From positions 9,052,001 to 9,116,000 of the forward strand of contig OY783219.1 in the NCBI GenBank assembly GCA_963678705.1: 64,000 bases of DNA, written 5' to 3'. Of the stretch, positions 49,540 to 63,184 are shown piece after piece. Position 1 is the first letter of the stretch, and each line of letters starts with the position of its first letter. The translations under genes and the position numbers were made by a program. Under the pieces are notes generated by a model. The model was given only the letters and a program-made list of their open reading frames with translations. It had not been told where the DNA came from and ran no database searches. Source of the DNA: Panorpa germanica (taxonomy: Eukaryota; Arthropoda; Insecta; Mecoptera; Panorpidae).

Positions 49540-49770
49540 ATTTTGGTGTCAGTTTGCCATCATATTTAAGACGCGTATGATTTTTTTGTCATGAAAGAGT
49601 TCATTTACAGTTCAGTTGTTCATATGAAATATCTATTTTATTGCCTACAAATGTCGAAACCAATCCACCTGTCGGGTTACAAATGAAAATAAAGTTGATG
49701 CGAACTATAATTAAAGTGAAATAGTGATAGAAACGTCACAAAACAAGACACTTCACCAAATTGTTTACTG
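49540..49770 (+). mobile_element. repeat F, second copy
   Basis: Ends CGGTAAACATTTTGG and CCAAATTGTTTACTGCG; body as in 36066-36319 ('aaagttgatgcgaactataatt'). Confidence 0.75.
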
Positions 49771-49855
49771 CGTGCTAAAAATTAATTGCTTTCGTTTTAC
49801 TAGCATACTCAAATAGCAGGTACATTTCTAGCACATGCTTAATAGATATGGTGGC

Positions 49856-50514
49856 AATGGGCTTGTGTCCTACGTCTTAATTTCTATAAAAGTGTACTAT
49901 ATATTGATAAAGTGGGTTACTAGAACTTCAAATGTTCAATTATTTTTTAAAGAACTCTTTATATATTAGGAGATATTAACAATTAAAAAAGTCAGTTTAA
50001 GTTTGTTTAGTTTATTCAGTTTATTTTTGTCTATTTAATTATTAAAGGGATTTAACGTTGTACATATTCCAAGTGCATGTGACATCACAATCCTTGTGTA
50101 AGGTTACTAACCTTACAGATCATAAATCTCTGCTATATGTATTTATATATCAAAATATCAAATATTATTTACAGCTATTTCAAGGAACAATCAAATTTCA
50201 ATATTATGTCTGTCTTAGCAGGGTTAAATAAAATAAAAACTTATTATTCTTTGATTTGATTTTACCAACAGCTACAGAACATTACCACAGCACTGACCTA
50301 CTCAACAAATAACTGACGTTAAAATGCATTTTACGTCATACAAATATGGCCGACCATTTCTAGCGGTAAAACTACAATTCAAATTTTTTATTGGTATATC
50401 TCCGTCAACATTTAGATATTTAATAAAATAGACACGCCAATACACATTTATTAACATCAATTTCAATCAACAATTGAAAAATCGACCACTAAAAAATGAG
50501 GACACAAGCCCATT
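49856..50514 (-). mobile_element. MITE family A, full-length inverted copy
   Basis: It runs from AATGGGCTTGTGTCCTACG to GGACACAAGCCCATT in the orientation opposite to 47865. A short T/G-rich duplication lies near 49995-50030. Confidence 0.9.
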
Positions 50515-50899
50515 GCTCGATTTTATCAAGCTTTCATACTACTATTCAGTAAGTGTATTAGCACTATTATACGCGTATCGAAAAGTTTCGGTACTATTGC
50601 GAGCATACCTTTAAATCAAAACAACCAATTGATAGTTATTTATTTAACGGATGCCGATTTTGTAAGTTATTTAAATTACAATGAAGTTACGAGAATTGAG
50701 GTTATAAATGAATTCATTGAATGTTTTATATTTGTATTTGTAAAGACTTTCTGGAAAGTTGGCAGCATTGCATCAGAGCAAGTTGTAAGAGTAAGAGTAT
50801 TACGGATGCTGGAACTAGAGTTAACGTCGCTGGAGCTGGAGCTGTTAGACAAACAAGCTGCTCTTAGCAAATGCGAGAGTATTATTCGCTCTAACTAAG

Positions 50900-51165
50900 G
50901 AAATAAATAAATACAGATGATGTAATTAACATTTAAGTAATTGGTTGTATTTTGATGTTTTGTTGAGTTACTTTTGTTTGTAAATATTGTAATACATGAT
51001 ATTATATTGTGACGCATTAAAATATAGCACCGGGGAGTAGGAGCCATCTTCCTGTTAGAAAGAAAATAAGTAAAAAAATATAAAAAATTTGACGAATATT
51101 AAATTCATTATTAATTCAATTTCCTTATTTGAATTTATTACTAAGTCTATACGAATTCTTGTCTA
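50900..51165. other. no recognised feature
   Basis: AT-rich spacer. A polyadenylation-like AATAAATAAATA lies at about 50901. Confidence 0.3.
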
Positions 51166-51168
51166 TAC

Positions 51169-51318
51169 GAAAGAGACAAAATAACTTTTTAATTGTTAAT
51201 ATCTCCTAACATATAAGGACTTATTAAAAAATAATTGAACATTTGAGGTTCTAGTAACTCACTTTATTAATATATAGTACACTTTTATAGAAATTAAGAC
51301 ATAGGACACAAGCCCATT
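51169..51318 (+). mobile_element. MITE family A, 3' fragment
   Basis: About 150 bp of the right end ('aaagagacaaaataactt' to GGACACAAGCCCATT). Confidence 0.8.
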
Positions 51319-51319
51319 G

Positions 51320-53838
51320 TATTAGACAATATAAATACAATCAGGAAAGTTATAATATATGTATAAAGAATTGGAAACTGTTTTGGAACAATTTGTTTCT
51401 TTAATAAATGATTATAATAAATAAAATATTATACTTTCGCAATGATCTTGTTATTACATACTTGTAGTTGTTCACTAAATGCATATTTACTATTATTAAA
51501 TAAATTATAGGTTATAACAAGTTCATAACATTTTATCAATTTTCAAATGTTACCCGAGGTTCAAACCTATTCTGAAATAAAATAACAGTTTCAACTTCAG
51601 AATTAAACTCTTTGGTTATTGCTACTATAATTTGTTTTAATAATAAGTAATTTATAATTAGTAACTTCTTTAAAATGAGTATATATTTTATAGTTTTCAA
51701 ATTATTAGTTTTTAAATTTATCAAAGATTATAACCTTCAGTTGGCAGATGTTAAAGTTACCTTCCTATTTTATTCGCACCAAAAGATTACAACGTAAGAA
51801 TTAAGATGTCGCTAGTTGTTTCATAAAATTTAAATTATATTTGTAATTGGAAATTAAACTAATTATAGATAAATCTAAATTAATTAAAAGTAAATAAAGA
51901 CAATAATAAATTACGATAGTTTTATGGTGATAGTTTAAATATCTTCCTAAATGGAACATGGCAATTGTTGAAGTCATTATGGAATTAAGGTAAGAACTAA
52001 TATATTAATTCAATAATAATTTCTTTTAATATAGAACTACTTATATCTTTAGTTTTGGAGGTTATGTAACTAAAACTATGTTTTATTTCGCAAGTGCATG
52101 CTTTTTTGTAAATTTTATAAAAAACTTTTGCGCAAATTTCATATTATGATAATTTCTATTTATTATCTTTGGCACGGCTATTATTCCATTGAAAGTTCCT
52201 TTCTGTTTTTATTGTCCATTGACAGTCGACAGGTTTCGTGCATTATTCAGGACATTTCTTACTGCTAATAAACCTGTTATAATTATGCATTTATTAAGCC
52301 TTTTCATTAAAATATACGTTAGGAACAGTAACAAGGTCGGACATTCACATCTCGTATTGGGATAATTAGAGTACGCCATACGCTTTAAGACAAGGGTTAC
52401 CAACCTTTGTTGATGACAAATTATATTTATGTTAAGAGAATTATCTCTTTTCGGCCTTTGGTGTTACGTCATTAATCATGTGTGCTGGCGGGATTGCGTT
52501 CAGAGAGGGTAGGGTGGAAGTAGATAGGAAAAAGGTAGAAGAGGATACTGAATTCATTGACAACAAAGTGCTGAACAAAGTTGGACAACAACCCAGACAC
52601 CTTAAGTTTTTAGTCAAACAGTCACTTTAATAATAATAATTTTATTACTTAAGCTTTTGCTTTGTACTTTCTTTCATGCAAATGGAGGGAGGGTGAGGGG
52701 GGGGGGGGGAGAGGTCGTTGTAAGTGCATCAACAGCCCTTTTTACAGATAGGACGATTCTCAGCTCAAACCATAATTTTTATAATGTGAAATTTGACTGT
52801 ATCTATTTACAATTTTACTTCATAATTTGGCCACCATATGAATGTAATGTTAAATATTTGCTAGTGTGACGGTTGGCACGTGTACTATTTTAGATGTTAA
52901 CTCGGCGACTATTAAATTGTGATTACTTTGAGTTGTGCACTCGACGAAGGCGTTAACTTCAAGAGTATCAGATTGTGGCTATTAAGTAGTAGTAGTTCAC
53001 TAGTTCAATAAAACATGACAAAAACTTTTTTTCTGATTAAAATCACCAAGGTTTACAAAACATACCCATATGGAGTCGCTAAGATCAAAGAAAAACACGT
53101 TTGCTGTAGATTTTTAGTCTGCTTGGTTTAAACACGTAGTTTTGTTTTTCATGTTTATATTTTTTATGGGACACACAGAAAAACACTAAAAACAAGTCTG
53201 TTCAGTGCAAATAAGTCTGTTTTTGAAAATGAGAACTGTTTTAAAATAAAACAAAACATGATTTTATTTTGTTTTTTTGACAACAAAACTGTCTCTGTGG
53301 TATGAAACCGGCATTAGATATATATACCTATCTGATAGACTAAGAGTAAAAGAGACAACTCGTGATTTTTCAGGATAGAGCGAGACAATAATAAGTCGTG
53401 TGAGCCATCATGAATATTTTATTGGTGTGAAGTAAGTACAAGCGCAACAAAGAACAAATCGAAATGTTTCATGCCTCTGCTGTAGTTCATTGAATTATGT
53501 CAATAATTTGCTGCAATAAACGCAGTTTAATTCGTCTGCAAGGAGCATAGGTTAAGGATGACTGCTTGTGCTTGATAATTGCTTAATAAGTTAGAAAAAA
53601 GTATAAATAGACAACTCTACCTATAAAATATATGCGCTTATGTATATATATATTATTATAAAAAAATTAGGGCAATTTGATTTATTGCAATTAGTATTAA
53701 TATTAGGATAATTGTCTTACAATGTATGCAAGCATTTTTAATTAGATTTCTTTTAGTATTAAAGATATTCAGATTTATATACGTGCTTATTAAATAATTA
53801 AAACATAAATAAAACGATAAAAACTGGGAGTGATTGCT
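51320..53838. other. gene-free stretch
   Basis: No gene seen. A purine-rich patch followed by a (TAA)n tail at about 52490-52645 may be another truncated LINE end. A G-run lies at 52690-52712. Confidence 0.35.
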
Positions 53839-54330
53839 AATGGGCTTGTGTCCTCATTTTTTAGTAGTCGATTTTTCAATTGTTGATTGAAATTGATGTT
53901 AATAAATGTGTATTGGCGCGTCTATTTTATTAAATATCTAAATATTGACGGAGATATAGCAATTACAAATTTTAATTGTAGTTTTAGCGCTAGAAATGGT
54001 CGGCCTTATTTATGATATAATATGTAGTGGGATAGGTCAGTTATTTGTTGATTCGGTCAGTGCTGTGGTAATGTTTTGTACACAGGACTTCCACTGTATA
54101 TCTAGTACGCATGCGTTAGTTAGCAAAGATTAATAAGTTTTCATTTCATTTAACCCTGTTACAGCAGAGAAAATTTTGAACATAACATAACAGTTGAAAT
54201 TTTCAATACGGGTAATTCAAAATCTGTAACTTTGTTTTTGAGCTGTAAGATTGGTAACTTGTAAACTTGTCAGAGTCTGTCTTGAATATGCTATCTCTTT
54301 TACGCTCTGTTGTATAAAAGAGATAAATAG
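53839..54330 (+). mobile_element. MITE family A, degenerate copy lacking the right end
   Basis: Left end AATGGGCTTGTGTCCTCATT is intact. After about 54080 the match becomes patchy and ends near 'ctctgttgtataaaagag'. Confidence 0.75.
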
Positions 54331-55036
54331 TAAAACAAGACCGTTTAATAGAATAGTTCTATTGATGCCTTGTGACTGTTTCATGGAGTTTTGAAACACC
54401 TAAGCTTCGGTTTAAGAAATATTATATGTATTTAACTCGTTGGTGAAGAACGCAGTCAATTCGCACTAGTGCAGTCGATATTAAATCGAACTGTACTATA
54501 TTTAAACTTATATTCAAATGATATTAGACTGTAGAATTAGATTAAGTAACTTAAATATTATTATATAATATATAAATTTACCAATTAGTGTCTTATATTG
54601 AAGTTTTAATATTGGTAAAATAAAACGCGAATGAATACCTTGTTGTTCAACATTAAATCAAATTTTCTTTTAATAAATAGGTTAACTAATATATCTCTTA
54701 AATAATTATAAAATTTCAGCCGTAACAAATACTTATTTGTCTCAAAAATTATAATTTATTTAAACCATGTACAATGAAAGCTCTTGTCCAGGCGTGTGCA
54801 GGCAACTCATAAAATGCTTATTAATATGATGTTACACAATATTTAATCAAATTTCTTATAATAAATAGATTAACTAATATGTATTTTAAATAATTACAAA
54901 GTTTCAGCCGTATCTGACACTTATTTAATTTTGAATTTGTATTTGACATAATTTGTGTTTAGCAGATGCTGCTATATTATTTAGAAATAACTAATATGAA
55001 TAGATACGTTATTGATATGCTGTATGTATAATATTA

Positions 55037-55371
55037 TCTTAATATATATAAATTACGTGTCACGTTGTCTGTCCGCGATGGACTCCTAAACTACTTAACC
55101 GATTTTAATCAAATTTGTACACCGTGTGCAGTTTGATCCAACTTGAAAGATAGGATAGCTTACATCTCAATTTATGTTGCAATATTATGTTAGTTATGTT
55201 ATATTATGTTAGCTCCAAACGATGACATCTGGCGACGATGATGGCGACATCTGTTAACAAGATTGAGTAAATATTCTTTTGACTAGATTGAGTAAATATT
55301 CAATAGATGGCGCTATGTAATGTAATATGACAAAAACGTTAGTCACAGCAACGCGTGGCCGGGACAGCTAG
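55037..55371 (+). mobile_element. Helitron-like element, copy 4
   Basis: TCTTAATATATATAAATTACG start and GGCCGGGACAGCTAG end, with T following. All four copies in the window lie in the same orientation. Confidence 0.85.
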
Positions 55372-55565
55372 TAGCATATAAAACTAAGTAGTCTACCCAA
55401 TTCTATCTTAAACAAAAACATAAAGTAATATAAAAGCGCCATTTATTAAAAAAAATATTACACTACATTAAATAATTAATAAATAATCCCAGAAATTAAA
55501 TTAATAAGTTTACTAATTAAGCTAACAAGAAATTAGTTTTAATTAACTTTCTCAAAAGACTTCCA

Positions 55566-55948
55566 TCAGACACTGTTAGAAGACGGAGGTGGAAGATCAA
55601 CTCCTTTAATTTTCAGCCAATCTCCAAAAATCGGTTTAAACAGCTGAAGGAAATCACTAGTACGTCTGGCTGAGTTCTGAAAGAATAATTTCTTTTTAAT
55701 ATTTTACGTACTATTTATATAAAAAGAAATGTATATAAAATGTTTACCATGATGACGTCTCCAACAACTTTAGAAATGTTCGTGACGAGACTGACAGATG
55801 ATCCAAAAAGTTCATCAGGAATGTCCAAAGATACCTTCGCTCTGTCGAAAATTGGGGTATCGTCAGTTGTGGTAGAAACGGGACCGCCTACTGCACCTTG
55901 TCCTCCTATTCTTGCAGTTCCAAACGATGGCTTGGAGAAAGATATTCC
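55566..55948 (-). CDS. 3' exons of an unidentified gene
   Basis: Two exons, 55948-55748 and 55676-55566, splice in phase 0 and give 103 C-terminal residues. The first begins GISFSKPSFGTARIGGQG (Gly-rich) and contains DIPDELFGSSVSLVTNISK. The second contains FLQLFKPIFGDWLKIKGVD and ends PPPSSNSV. The acceptor TCATTTTAG and the donor ATG|GTAAAC are good. No upstream exon could be placed with confidence between 55950 and 60560. It may belong with the exons at 60566-61156 as an alternative 3' end, because those exons also use phase 0, or be a separate tandem gene. Function unknown. Confidence 0.6.
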
Positions 55949-56304
55949 CTAAAATGAACCAGATATTAGTTAAAAACATTTGCTTGGATACTGTGAGAAA
56001 TACATAGAAAAAGAGAATGTCACAATTTAATGAGTAAACAACCAAATTTTGAAGGACATTTAAATGAAGATATTGTTGAACATGCTATTAAAGATTTGTT
56101 AGTTGTCAAGTTTCAGTTTTCGTAGAAAAGTGGAAATAAGAAGGCTATACATTTATACCACTAAATAATGTTAGTTTATGATAACAAATAAGAACCACAT
56201 ACTAAAGCCTATGCCAAAAGTACGTAGCGTTCCTAAACATACACAAAATAGTTTCTTTTTAAAATATTTATTTGAGTGCATCAACTTTTAAAAGTTATTA
56301 GCAC

Positions 56305-57269
56305 TTAAGGTGAAACGATACTTGACCATTTTTGACTCGCGAAATATAGATGGCGATACTATACAGCAGGTTAAATATTATCAAAAAAAACGATGTTTTT
56401 TTATGTTTAAATCTTGTAGCTAAATTCCAATTTTTATATGACTGGTAACATTTCTAAGGGTTCTTCATAAATTTTATAACCTTTATTTATTTATTTATTT
56501 TTTTTTTTATTTTACAACATACATAATTTACAATCTGTCCTCGAAGAACAATAATTAAATTTTGGGAATATATATAAATAAAAAATGACATGCGAGCTTG
56601 CCATCCATCGATGACTCACCCTTTGACTTAACCTATTACATTAATTTTTAGTACATATGGAACCTATTCTACACCATATTTGGTAGGTCAATTGGATTTT
56701 TACGTTTCAGTCGTCTAATCGGTTTATGCTGGAAAAGTTTTACAACTGATTCATTTGGATGAACTTCTAATCTTTTTACGTATTTCTTGCTGCTATCCTT
56801 AATTTCACTTCTTATATATGGAACCCCAAGATCTTGATGTGTTAACCAGTTTGGAACGAATCGCGGCACGTTAAGGATTTGCTTTAACAGTTTATTTTGA
56901 AACCTTTGTATTTTGTAACCTTTATTATGGTTCTCAAAGTTACGCTTAATACTTAAAAATATATAGAGTATTCGATAATATCCCGGCCATATAAATATGG
57001 GAATTTACCTAGAAAATATAGCAATATTCATTTTCAAAACTTATTTTTGCGGTTCCAACTCATTAAAAGTCAGTGGAAGAAAACTTAAAATGTAGATACG
57101 TTATTCATCTAACTCATTGCAGCTTTAGCTTTTGATTCGCGTTTATAGTTACTTGCATAAAACGATTTAAACATAAAAAACATGGTTTTTTAGATAATAT
57201 TTAACCTGCTGTATAGTATCGCCATATATATTTCTCGAGAAAAAATGGCGAAGTATCGTTTCACCTTAA
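56305..57269. mobile_element. MITE family B, long copy interrupted by a Jockey fragment
   Basis: Ends TTAAGGTGAAACGATACTTGACC and AAGTATCGTTTCACCTTAA are both present with TTAA on each outer side. The interior is split by the LINE at 56487-56915. Confidence 0.9.
56487..56915 (-). mobile_element. Jockey-type LINE, 5'-truncated
   Basis: The minus strand encodes the C-terminal reverse-transcriptase tail, with WLTHQDLGVPYI, KKYVKRLEVH and RRLKRKNPIDL motifs typical of Jockey-clade proteins, stopping at 56669. The poly(A) end appears as a T-rich run at about 56487-56510. A perfect 10-bp target duplication TAACCTTTAT flanks it (56477-56486 and 56916-56925). Confidence 0.9.
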
Positions 57270-57289
57270 CTTCAAGACAATTTCTATAT

Positions 57290-58575
57290 GACAAGAAGAA
57301 AATAAATATAGGAATGAAATGGAGTTAGGTTGTGGCAAGTTAGAAAGAGTGAATCTTGCACTGCAAGACAATTGTCTATCTGGGAGCTGTAGACAACATA
57401 TTTATATCTTGAAATTGACTCGCCTACTTAATCATCAAACTAATTTTTAAATTAGTTCTCTTTTTCTATCAGAAGTGTTCCAGATAACACGCGCAGTCTG
57501 AACCAGCTGCTGCATTTGTAAAATAACATATTATGCGGCACTAGCGAATTTATTTATAAATTAAAATCCGGTATAAATCCAGCTAATGGTTATTGAACTG
57601 CAGCTTGACCTGAATTAAATCTTGTACAGTCCACTACCGAACGTAATAAATATATTAAATTATGCAACAACAGTCTAAATCATTATGGAACAATTAATAG
57701 CTCTAGGATAAATGATTTTAAAAAGTGAAATCACCAAAATCTTGTTAACATGACATAACAGTCATATAGTAAAAGGTCAGAGTGAATTAGAAAAATTGCT
57801 TTGAAATTTAGAGCAATGGTAAATAGTAAAAGGGATTGAGGCCAAAGATAAATTAATGACAGTAGCTTTAATTTTGTGATAAAAAATTTCATTATTGCAT
57901 TCATAAATATTCATTATTATTTCTTTTTTTTAAAGTACATAACTAGATAGTACTCAGACATGATCTGATCAGATTCATATTCGTTATATTTTATTTTCGA
58001 TTCGTTTTCGATTTTAAATTGTACTTGTGTCTCACATTAAGTGTACAGCGCAATATAAATGAAGACTGACATGAATGAAGACTGTTTCATTGCAGTAGGC
58101 TAAGCTTGACTTAGCTTAACCATCTTGTAGCAAGCTAGCAAGTGTAAAATTGTACTGTAAAAAAATGTCTACATGAAAATTAGAAAATTAACCTTGGAAT
58201 TAACTAGTGGCAGACTTGCAGGTATGAAACTGCATTGCAATTCACAGGTAGAAAATTGTCTTACAATGTAAATTTCACACAGGGTAGCTTGCCAAAAGCT
58301 TATTCTAAGGTTCATTTTCTATCTGGGAAGATTATTTATATATAAGAAGTAGAAAAAGAACCTTGCAATTAGCCTGTGGTACAGTAGAAACTGTGAAACT
58401 ACAATTTCTATGTAAGATGTAGATGTATGTAGTAAATGTAGTGTTGGAATTAACTTGTAGCACACTAGCAAGTGTGAAGATGCATTGCTAGAAAAATTCT
58501 ACAAAAGAATTAGAAAATTAATTAGCTTGTGGCAAACTAGTAGGTGTGAATCTGCACTGCAAGATGTATTACAGG
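57290..58575 (+). repeat. degenerate tandem repeats
   Basis: A unit of roughly 100-150 bp recurs with many changes. It is recognisable by phrases such as 'ttgtggcaaactagtaggtgtgaa', 'cttgtagcacactagcaagtgtgaa' and 'ctgcattgcaa', each following 'aaccttg(g)aatta'. At least five units are visible, and a related phrase recurs at about 62040. No coding potential. Confidence 0.55.
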
Positions 58576-58579
58576 AAGG

Positions 58580-60560
58580 GTACTGATACTGCAGATACTG
58601 AACAATATCTCTCGCAATCATACAGATAATAATTATAATATTTTCTTAGTAACTCCTTCCGGAATGTTGTTTTTAGCTGATGATATAATAAACTTATTTA
58701 CCATATTGAATATAAATTAATATTTAATAAAGAGAATGGCCCTTATATAGATACTAGTTTTTTACCTTTCCTTAAGAAACCTTCGCTTAAATATTTTTGA
58801 CCTTGATAAACAAGTCCCGTCATTAATTTTATTTAAAACTATTCATTGAAATTGATTTGTAATTAAATAAATAAAAATATTTTTATAACAATATTAAAAT
58901 ATGAAAATTCTAAATGTTTTTTAGGTTCGTTGTTTATTTGACAAATGCTGTCTCCAAATGTTCTTTCGTTTGGAGAAAATATCGGTCAACTAAAAGTGAA
59001 TTTTAAATACACTGTAAGTTTATAATACAAAAAGTAAAAAACTGGAGCAATAGTTGTCCTATTCGTATCTCTAAATTTTATTTAGATGTAAGGCCAATGG
59101 GAAAGTTAAAAGAGTTTTAATTAAATGTCGGTACAGTGCAGTTATTTTTCTGATTAAAACAGGAATTTTTTTTAGGGAATTAAGAGAAAATTTGGAATAT
59201 AACTCGAAAATTGTTTTTGTTGTTATCTCACTAATGAACTAAACGATCATTATGCAATATTATCTGGTTCACATAAAACAAGCCACGATTTAAGCACCAA
59301 ATCTACGCATTTATAATATTTATTAGGCCCCAAAAATTTTGATGATATTATAATTAAATATCTAATAAAAAAATCTTTATTTTAATTTTTAATATAAATT
59401 TAATTATGAATAAAATTTATTCAAAATAATATTACAAATAAAATAAAAGAAATAATAAATCTTATAATAAATAATATGCAACATTTTTGTTATTTAATTT
59501 TTTTTTTAAATATTTATTTATTTATAAAATTAGATTTTTTACATTTACAAGTAAAAAGAAATTTTATTTATTTTATTACAATTATATAAAATGATATATT
59601 ATTTATGAATAAAAATATTATATTTATATTATATTAAATATTCATTTTTATTCTAAATAATAATTAATTACTAATTTATTTACATTATTATTATTAAGAG
59701 AGTAAAAAAAAGTATTAAAGAAGTATGGCAAAAGAAATTAAAAATAGAATAAAGTAGAAATAAGATGGCGGACTTATAAAAAGTGACAAGGATAAGTCCA
59801 TACAAGAATAGTTTTAGATAATAGTAATTTAGTGTATTAAGACAACTTAAAAGTGGTGGAATTTTCAAATATTTTGAGGTTAATTTTTTTTAACCTCAAA
59901 ATTAATATTAAATTTACTTATGATGATTTTTGGGCTACGATTAGTTAATAAACGACCAGTTTTTATGTAAATAAGTAAATAAAGTTGGCACATTTTGAAA
60001 ATATGGTTAAATAATAGAAAATAGAAAAAGAGCCATGAATTATACAAGGAAAACAGATTTTAAGGTTATGTAAAAGGAAGAGTGAAATTCATAGATCTAC
60101 TTAAGTTATATGCAAAAGAAGAATACTTTTAATGTAATTAAGGAATTAATAACATCAATCGTTTAATTAAATTACAGCCATAAATTTTAAAAAGAGTAAA
60201 GAATATTCAGGAAAAGTTTCTAGAAAGAAATAGGAGAAATTTGTAAATAAAATGTAGAATCACAAACCTACTAAACACATTTATGTATCTGCTAGGTAAT
60301 TTTACTTTAATAAATTGATCCAGACATCGAGAGAAGAGATTTGTTGTTTTGACAGAGAGGAGCATAAGAGCAGAATACTTCTAGTAAGATTTGGTGACGT
60401 CAGATATGATATCAGTGAAAGAAAAATGAAACGAAAGATTGCCAAATTTATAGTTAAGAAAGTAATTGAAGGTATGTAGCTTAAGTGAAAGAAACGGAAG
60501 ATTGTTAAAGTGGTGGATAGAATGAGATAGATGAAAGAAACTAATGATTAACAATTAAGT
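58580..60560. other. very AT-rich gene-free stretch
   Basis: Nothing recognised. 59340-59700 is almost pure A/T. Confidence 0.4.
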
Positions 60561-60565
60561 GTGAT

Positions 60566-61156
60566 CTATTCATCTGAGGGATCAGAATCTGCAGATGCAC
60601 CTCCATTAGAAGAAGCTGAAGCAGAAGAAATAAGAGGACCAGATAGTCTAAGGAAAGAAGATAAAAGCCCTCCTAAGCCAGAATTTGTAGAGCTAGCATC
60701 TGAGGACCCTCCAACGGAACCTCCAATAGAGCCTCCAAAACCACCGCTACTTAAGGAACCGAGTTTGGTTGTAATAAAGGAAATCTTGGGTCCAATTACC
60801 GATGAAATGACATTGGCGAATCCTCCAAAACTTGGTGCACCTGGGGCTTCAATTCCGTATTGTTTGTTCTTGGCGATGTTTGTTTGGTCTAATTGAGCTA
60901 CCAGGCGGGTCTTGGAGTCGATTAATTGATTGATTTTCTGAAATTTATTGATTAGATATATATTTTATTAATAAATGGCTATAAGAAACTATCTACTTAA
61001 TTAGGGAATATACGATTTATTTTGATTTGAGTGGATATCTTTACTCACTCCAAACAAAAATCCAAGGACGGCGTTCTTGGCTTCGAATCCTATTTGGGCG
61101 ACTCCTTCCAGCTTCCGTTTTGGTCTATCACCTGTCTGGACATCCCCTCCAATTTC
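60566..61156 (-). CDS. unidentified insect protein, two 3' exons
   Basis: Exons 61156-61049 (36 codons) and 60937-60566 (123 codons and stop) join in phase 0. The upstream exon reads AQIGFEAKNAVLGFLFG before the splice. The downstream exon continues KINQLIDSKTRLVAQLD and NIAKNKQYGIEAPGAP, an amphipathic segment that looks like a conserved domain. A Gly/Ser-rich tail with repeated GGSxGG units follows, ending DSDPSDE. The acceptor TTTCTATAG at 61157 shows more exons upstream, where a signal peptide would be expected, but I could not place them before 64000. Secretion is a guess by analogy with similar Gly/Ser-rich insect proteins. The relation to 55566-55948 is unresolved. Confidence 0.65.
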
Positions 61157-61536
61157 CTATAGAAAAAATTACTGAAATTTATGACGTCCAAGTATATGAC
61201 TAATAATTAGGTCAAGGATAATTGTCCTTATAATTTGATAACCTATTCCGTTCTATATATTTGCAAACGTTTTCTTCAAAAATTGTATTTTTCGATTTTC
61301 CGCTATGTTGTATTATTATATTTTAAAAGTAACGTAAGCGTTAACTGCATGCTGCATAGAATTGGCATGCTGTTTCTACACGAAGGCTTTATCTTAACAT
61401 TAAATGCGCTAAAATGGAGGAATGTTACATTTTACCTAACGCCACCACTATCTGTAGATGGGATGGATTATCCTTTATGCTAATCCTATACTAAACTTTA
61501 TGATTTATTTGTTTAGTAACGGTACTATCATATTAA

Positions 61537-61587
<51 letters not shown>

Positions 61588-62639
61588 TACAGGGTGTGCC
61601 AAAATTCAACGATAAGCGGGCACTAGAGGGTGGTACTGCTCATAACTACAAAAGAAAAAAAAAAAAAAATTATCTCATTTTGTTTTGAAATTACAAAAAA
61701 AATAAAGATCTTTCGAAAATTGAAACACCTTAAAATGTTTTTTCAAATATTTCTGATTTTCTTTTTTTCTCGTGTAGTCATGAGCAGGACCATCCTCTGG
61801 TGCCCGTTTACCGTTGAATTTTGGGTTACCCTGTATATATAGGTATTGTATTAAATATTTATGAAATATTTTAAATTTTTGCGCTATGTAATTCGAGTTG
61901 CGCGCATTGGGTTTTATTTAATTTTGCCTTTACACCAGCAAAAACATTCGAACCCGGATCCATCGGGTTTTCTACCCGAGTCCAGGTCGGGTCGGGTAGA
62001 GAAGTACTGTACGATAATTTTTATATGAAAAGAAGAATAATGAACCTTGAAATTAGCTCGTGGCAAGTATTAATTCAATTTAAATTAAATTATTGAACAA
62101 ATTCCTTTGGCATTCTTTCTAATTATCTGACACCAATCATAGTTTGTTTTAAATGTTAAGCTTTGCATTGAATATCAACTAAACCACATGTTAATACATG
62201 TGTAAACATGTTTGAAGGACATCTATATAGTTTTTACATTGACGTGTCGCTTCAAACATTAGTGCGTTGTGCAACCGCAATTACCATTTTCAGTAGATTT
62301 TTTTAAATTCATTTTCGTAATGCTTGTGTATTTATTATGCTGTCCATTATTACATTATTACCACACTTTATGAATATCGTGGTGTTTTGTATGCAGAAAG
62401 TTGTTTATGAACCTCGCAAACTATATGGTGTTCTAAAATTAAATACTGGGTGGCCTGAAATGATCTTTTTATATTTTACAATTAACTTTTAGTATGACTA
62501 CAAAAGCGAACTTACTATTTAGTACTAAAATGTGTTTTTAATTTGTCTTAAATTAATTTTAAGTCTAAGGATAAGAGATAGATTGAATTTGGTAAGAGTA
62601 ATTGAATTGGGTTGTGATCTAAGTTGTGAACCATATCCT

Positions 62640-62970
62640 AATTACTATAAAATGGAACTATGTGATAAAGTTGGCTACTAGAACCTCAAATATCCAATAA
62701 TTCCTTATATTTTAGGAAATATTAACAATTAAGAAAGTATTTTTGTCTCTGTAATTATTAAACGTATCCAACGTTGTAAAAAATTCTAATGCATGGTGGG
62801 AGATACGTCATTTACTGCTACCAGTTCGTGTATCCTATAAAGTATAATATTGTGAACGTTGTACATATTTTTTCAGTGACGTATTATGCGTAGCTAAAAC
62901 AAGCGGCAAAATTTAAATTCAAATTTGATATAGCTACATAACTCCGTCAAATGTTGGATAATTAAAAGAA
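62640..62970 (-). mobile_element. MITE family A, old degenerate copy
   Basis: Diverged but recognisable phrases in order ('gataaagttggctactagaacctcaa', 'aacaattaagaaagta', 'aacgttgta'). Both ends are lost. Confidence 0.6.
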
Positions 62971-63184
62971 TAAAATATTTTATAATTAACTTCAATTTAA
63001 ATTAAAAAAAAGTCCCCTAAAAGCCAATTCCAATGAAAACAAGAACATATATTTAAGCAACCCTGTTATAAAAGATTCGAGTTTATTTATTGCGTTATAT
63101 TTTAAAATTAACCCTTTAGTATTCACTGTTACATACATTGACAACCTGTGAACGTAATCTATACGGTCTTTTAACAAGAGCGGT

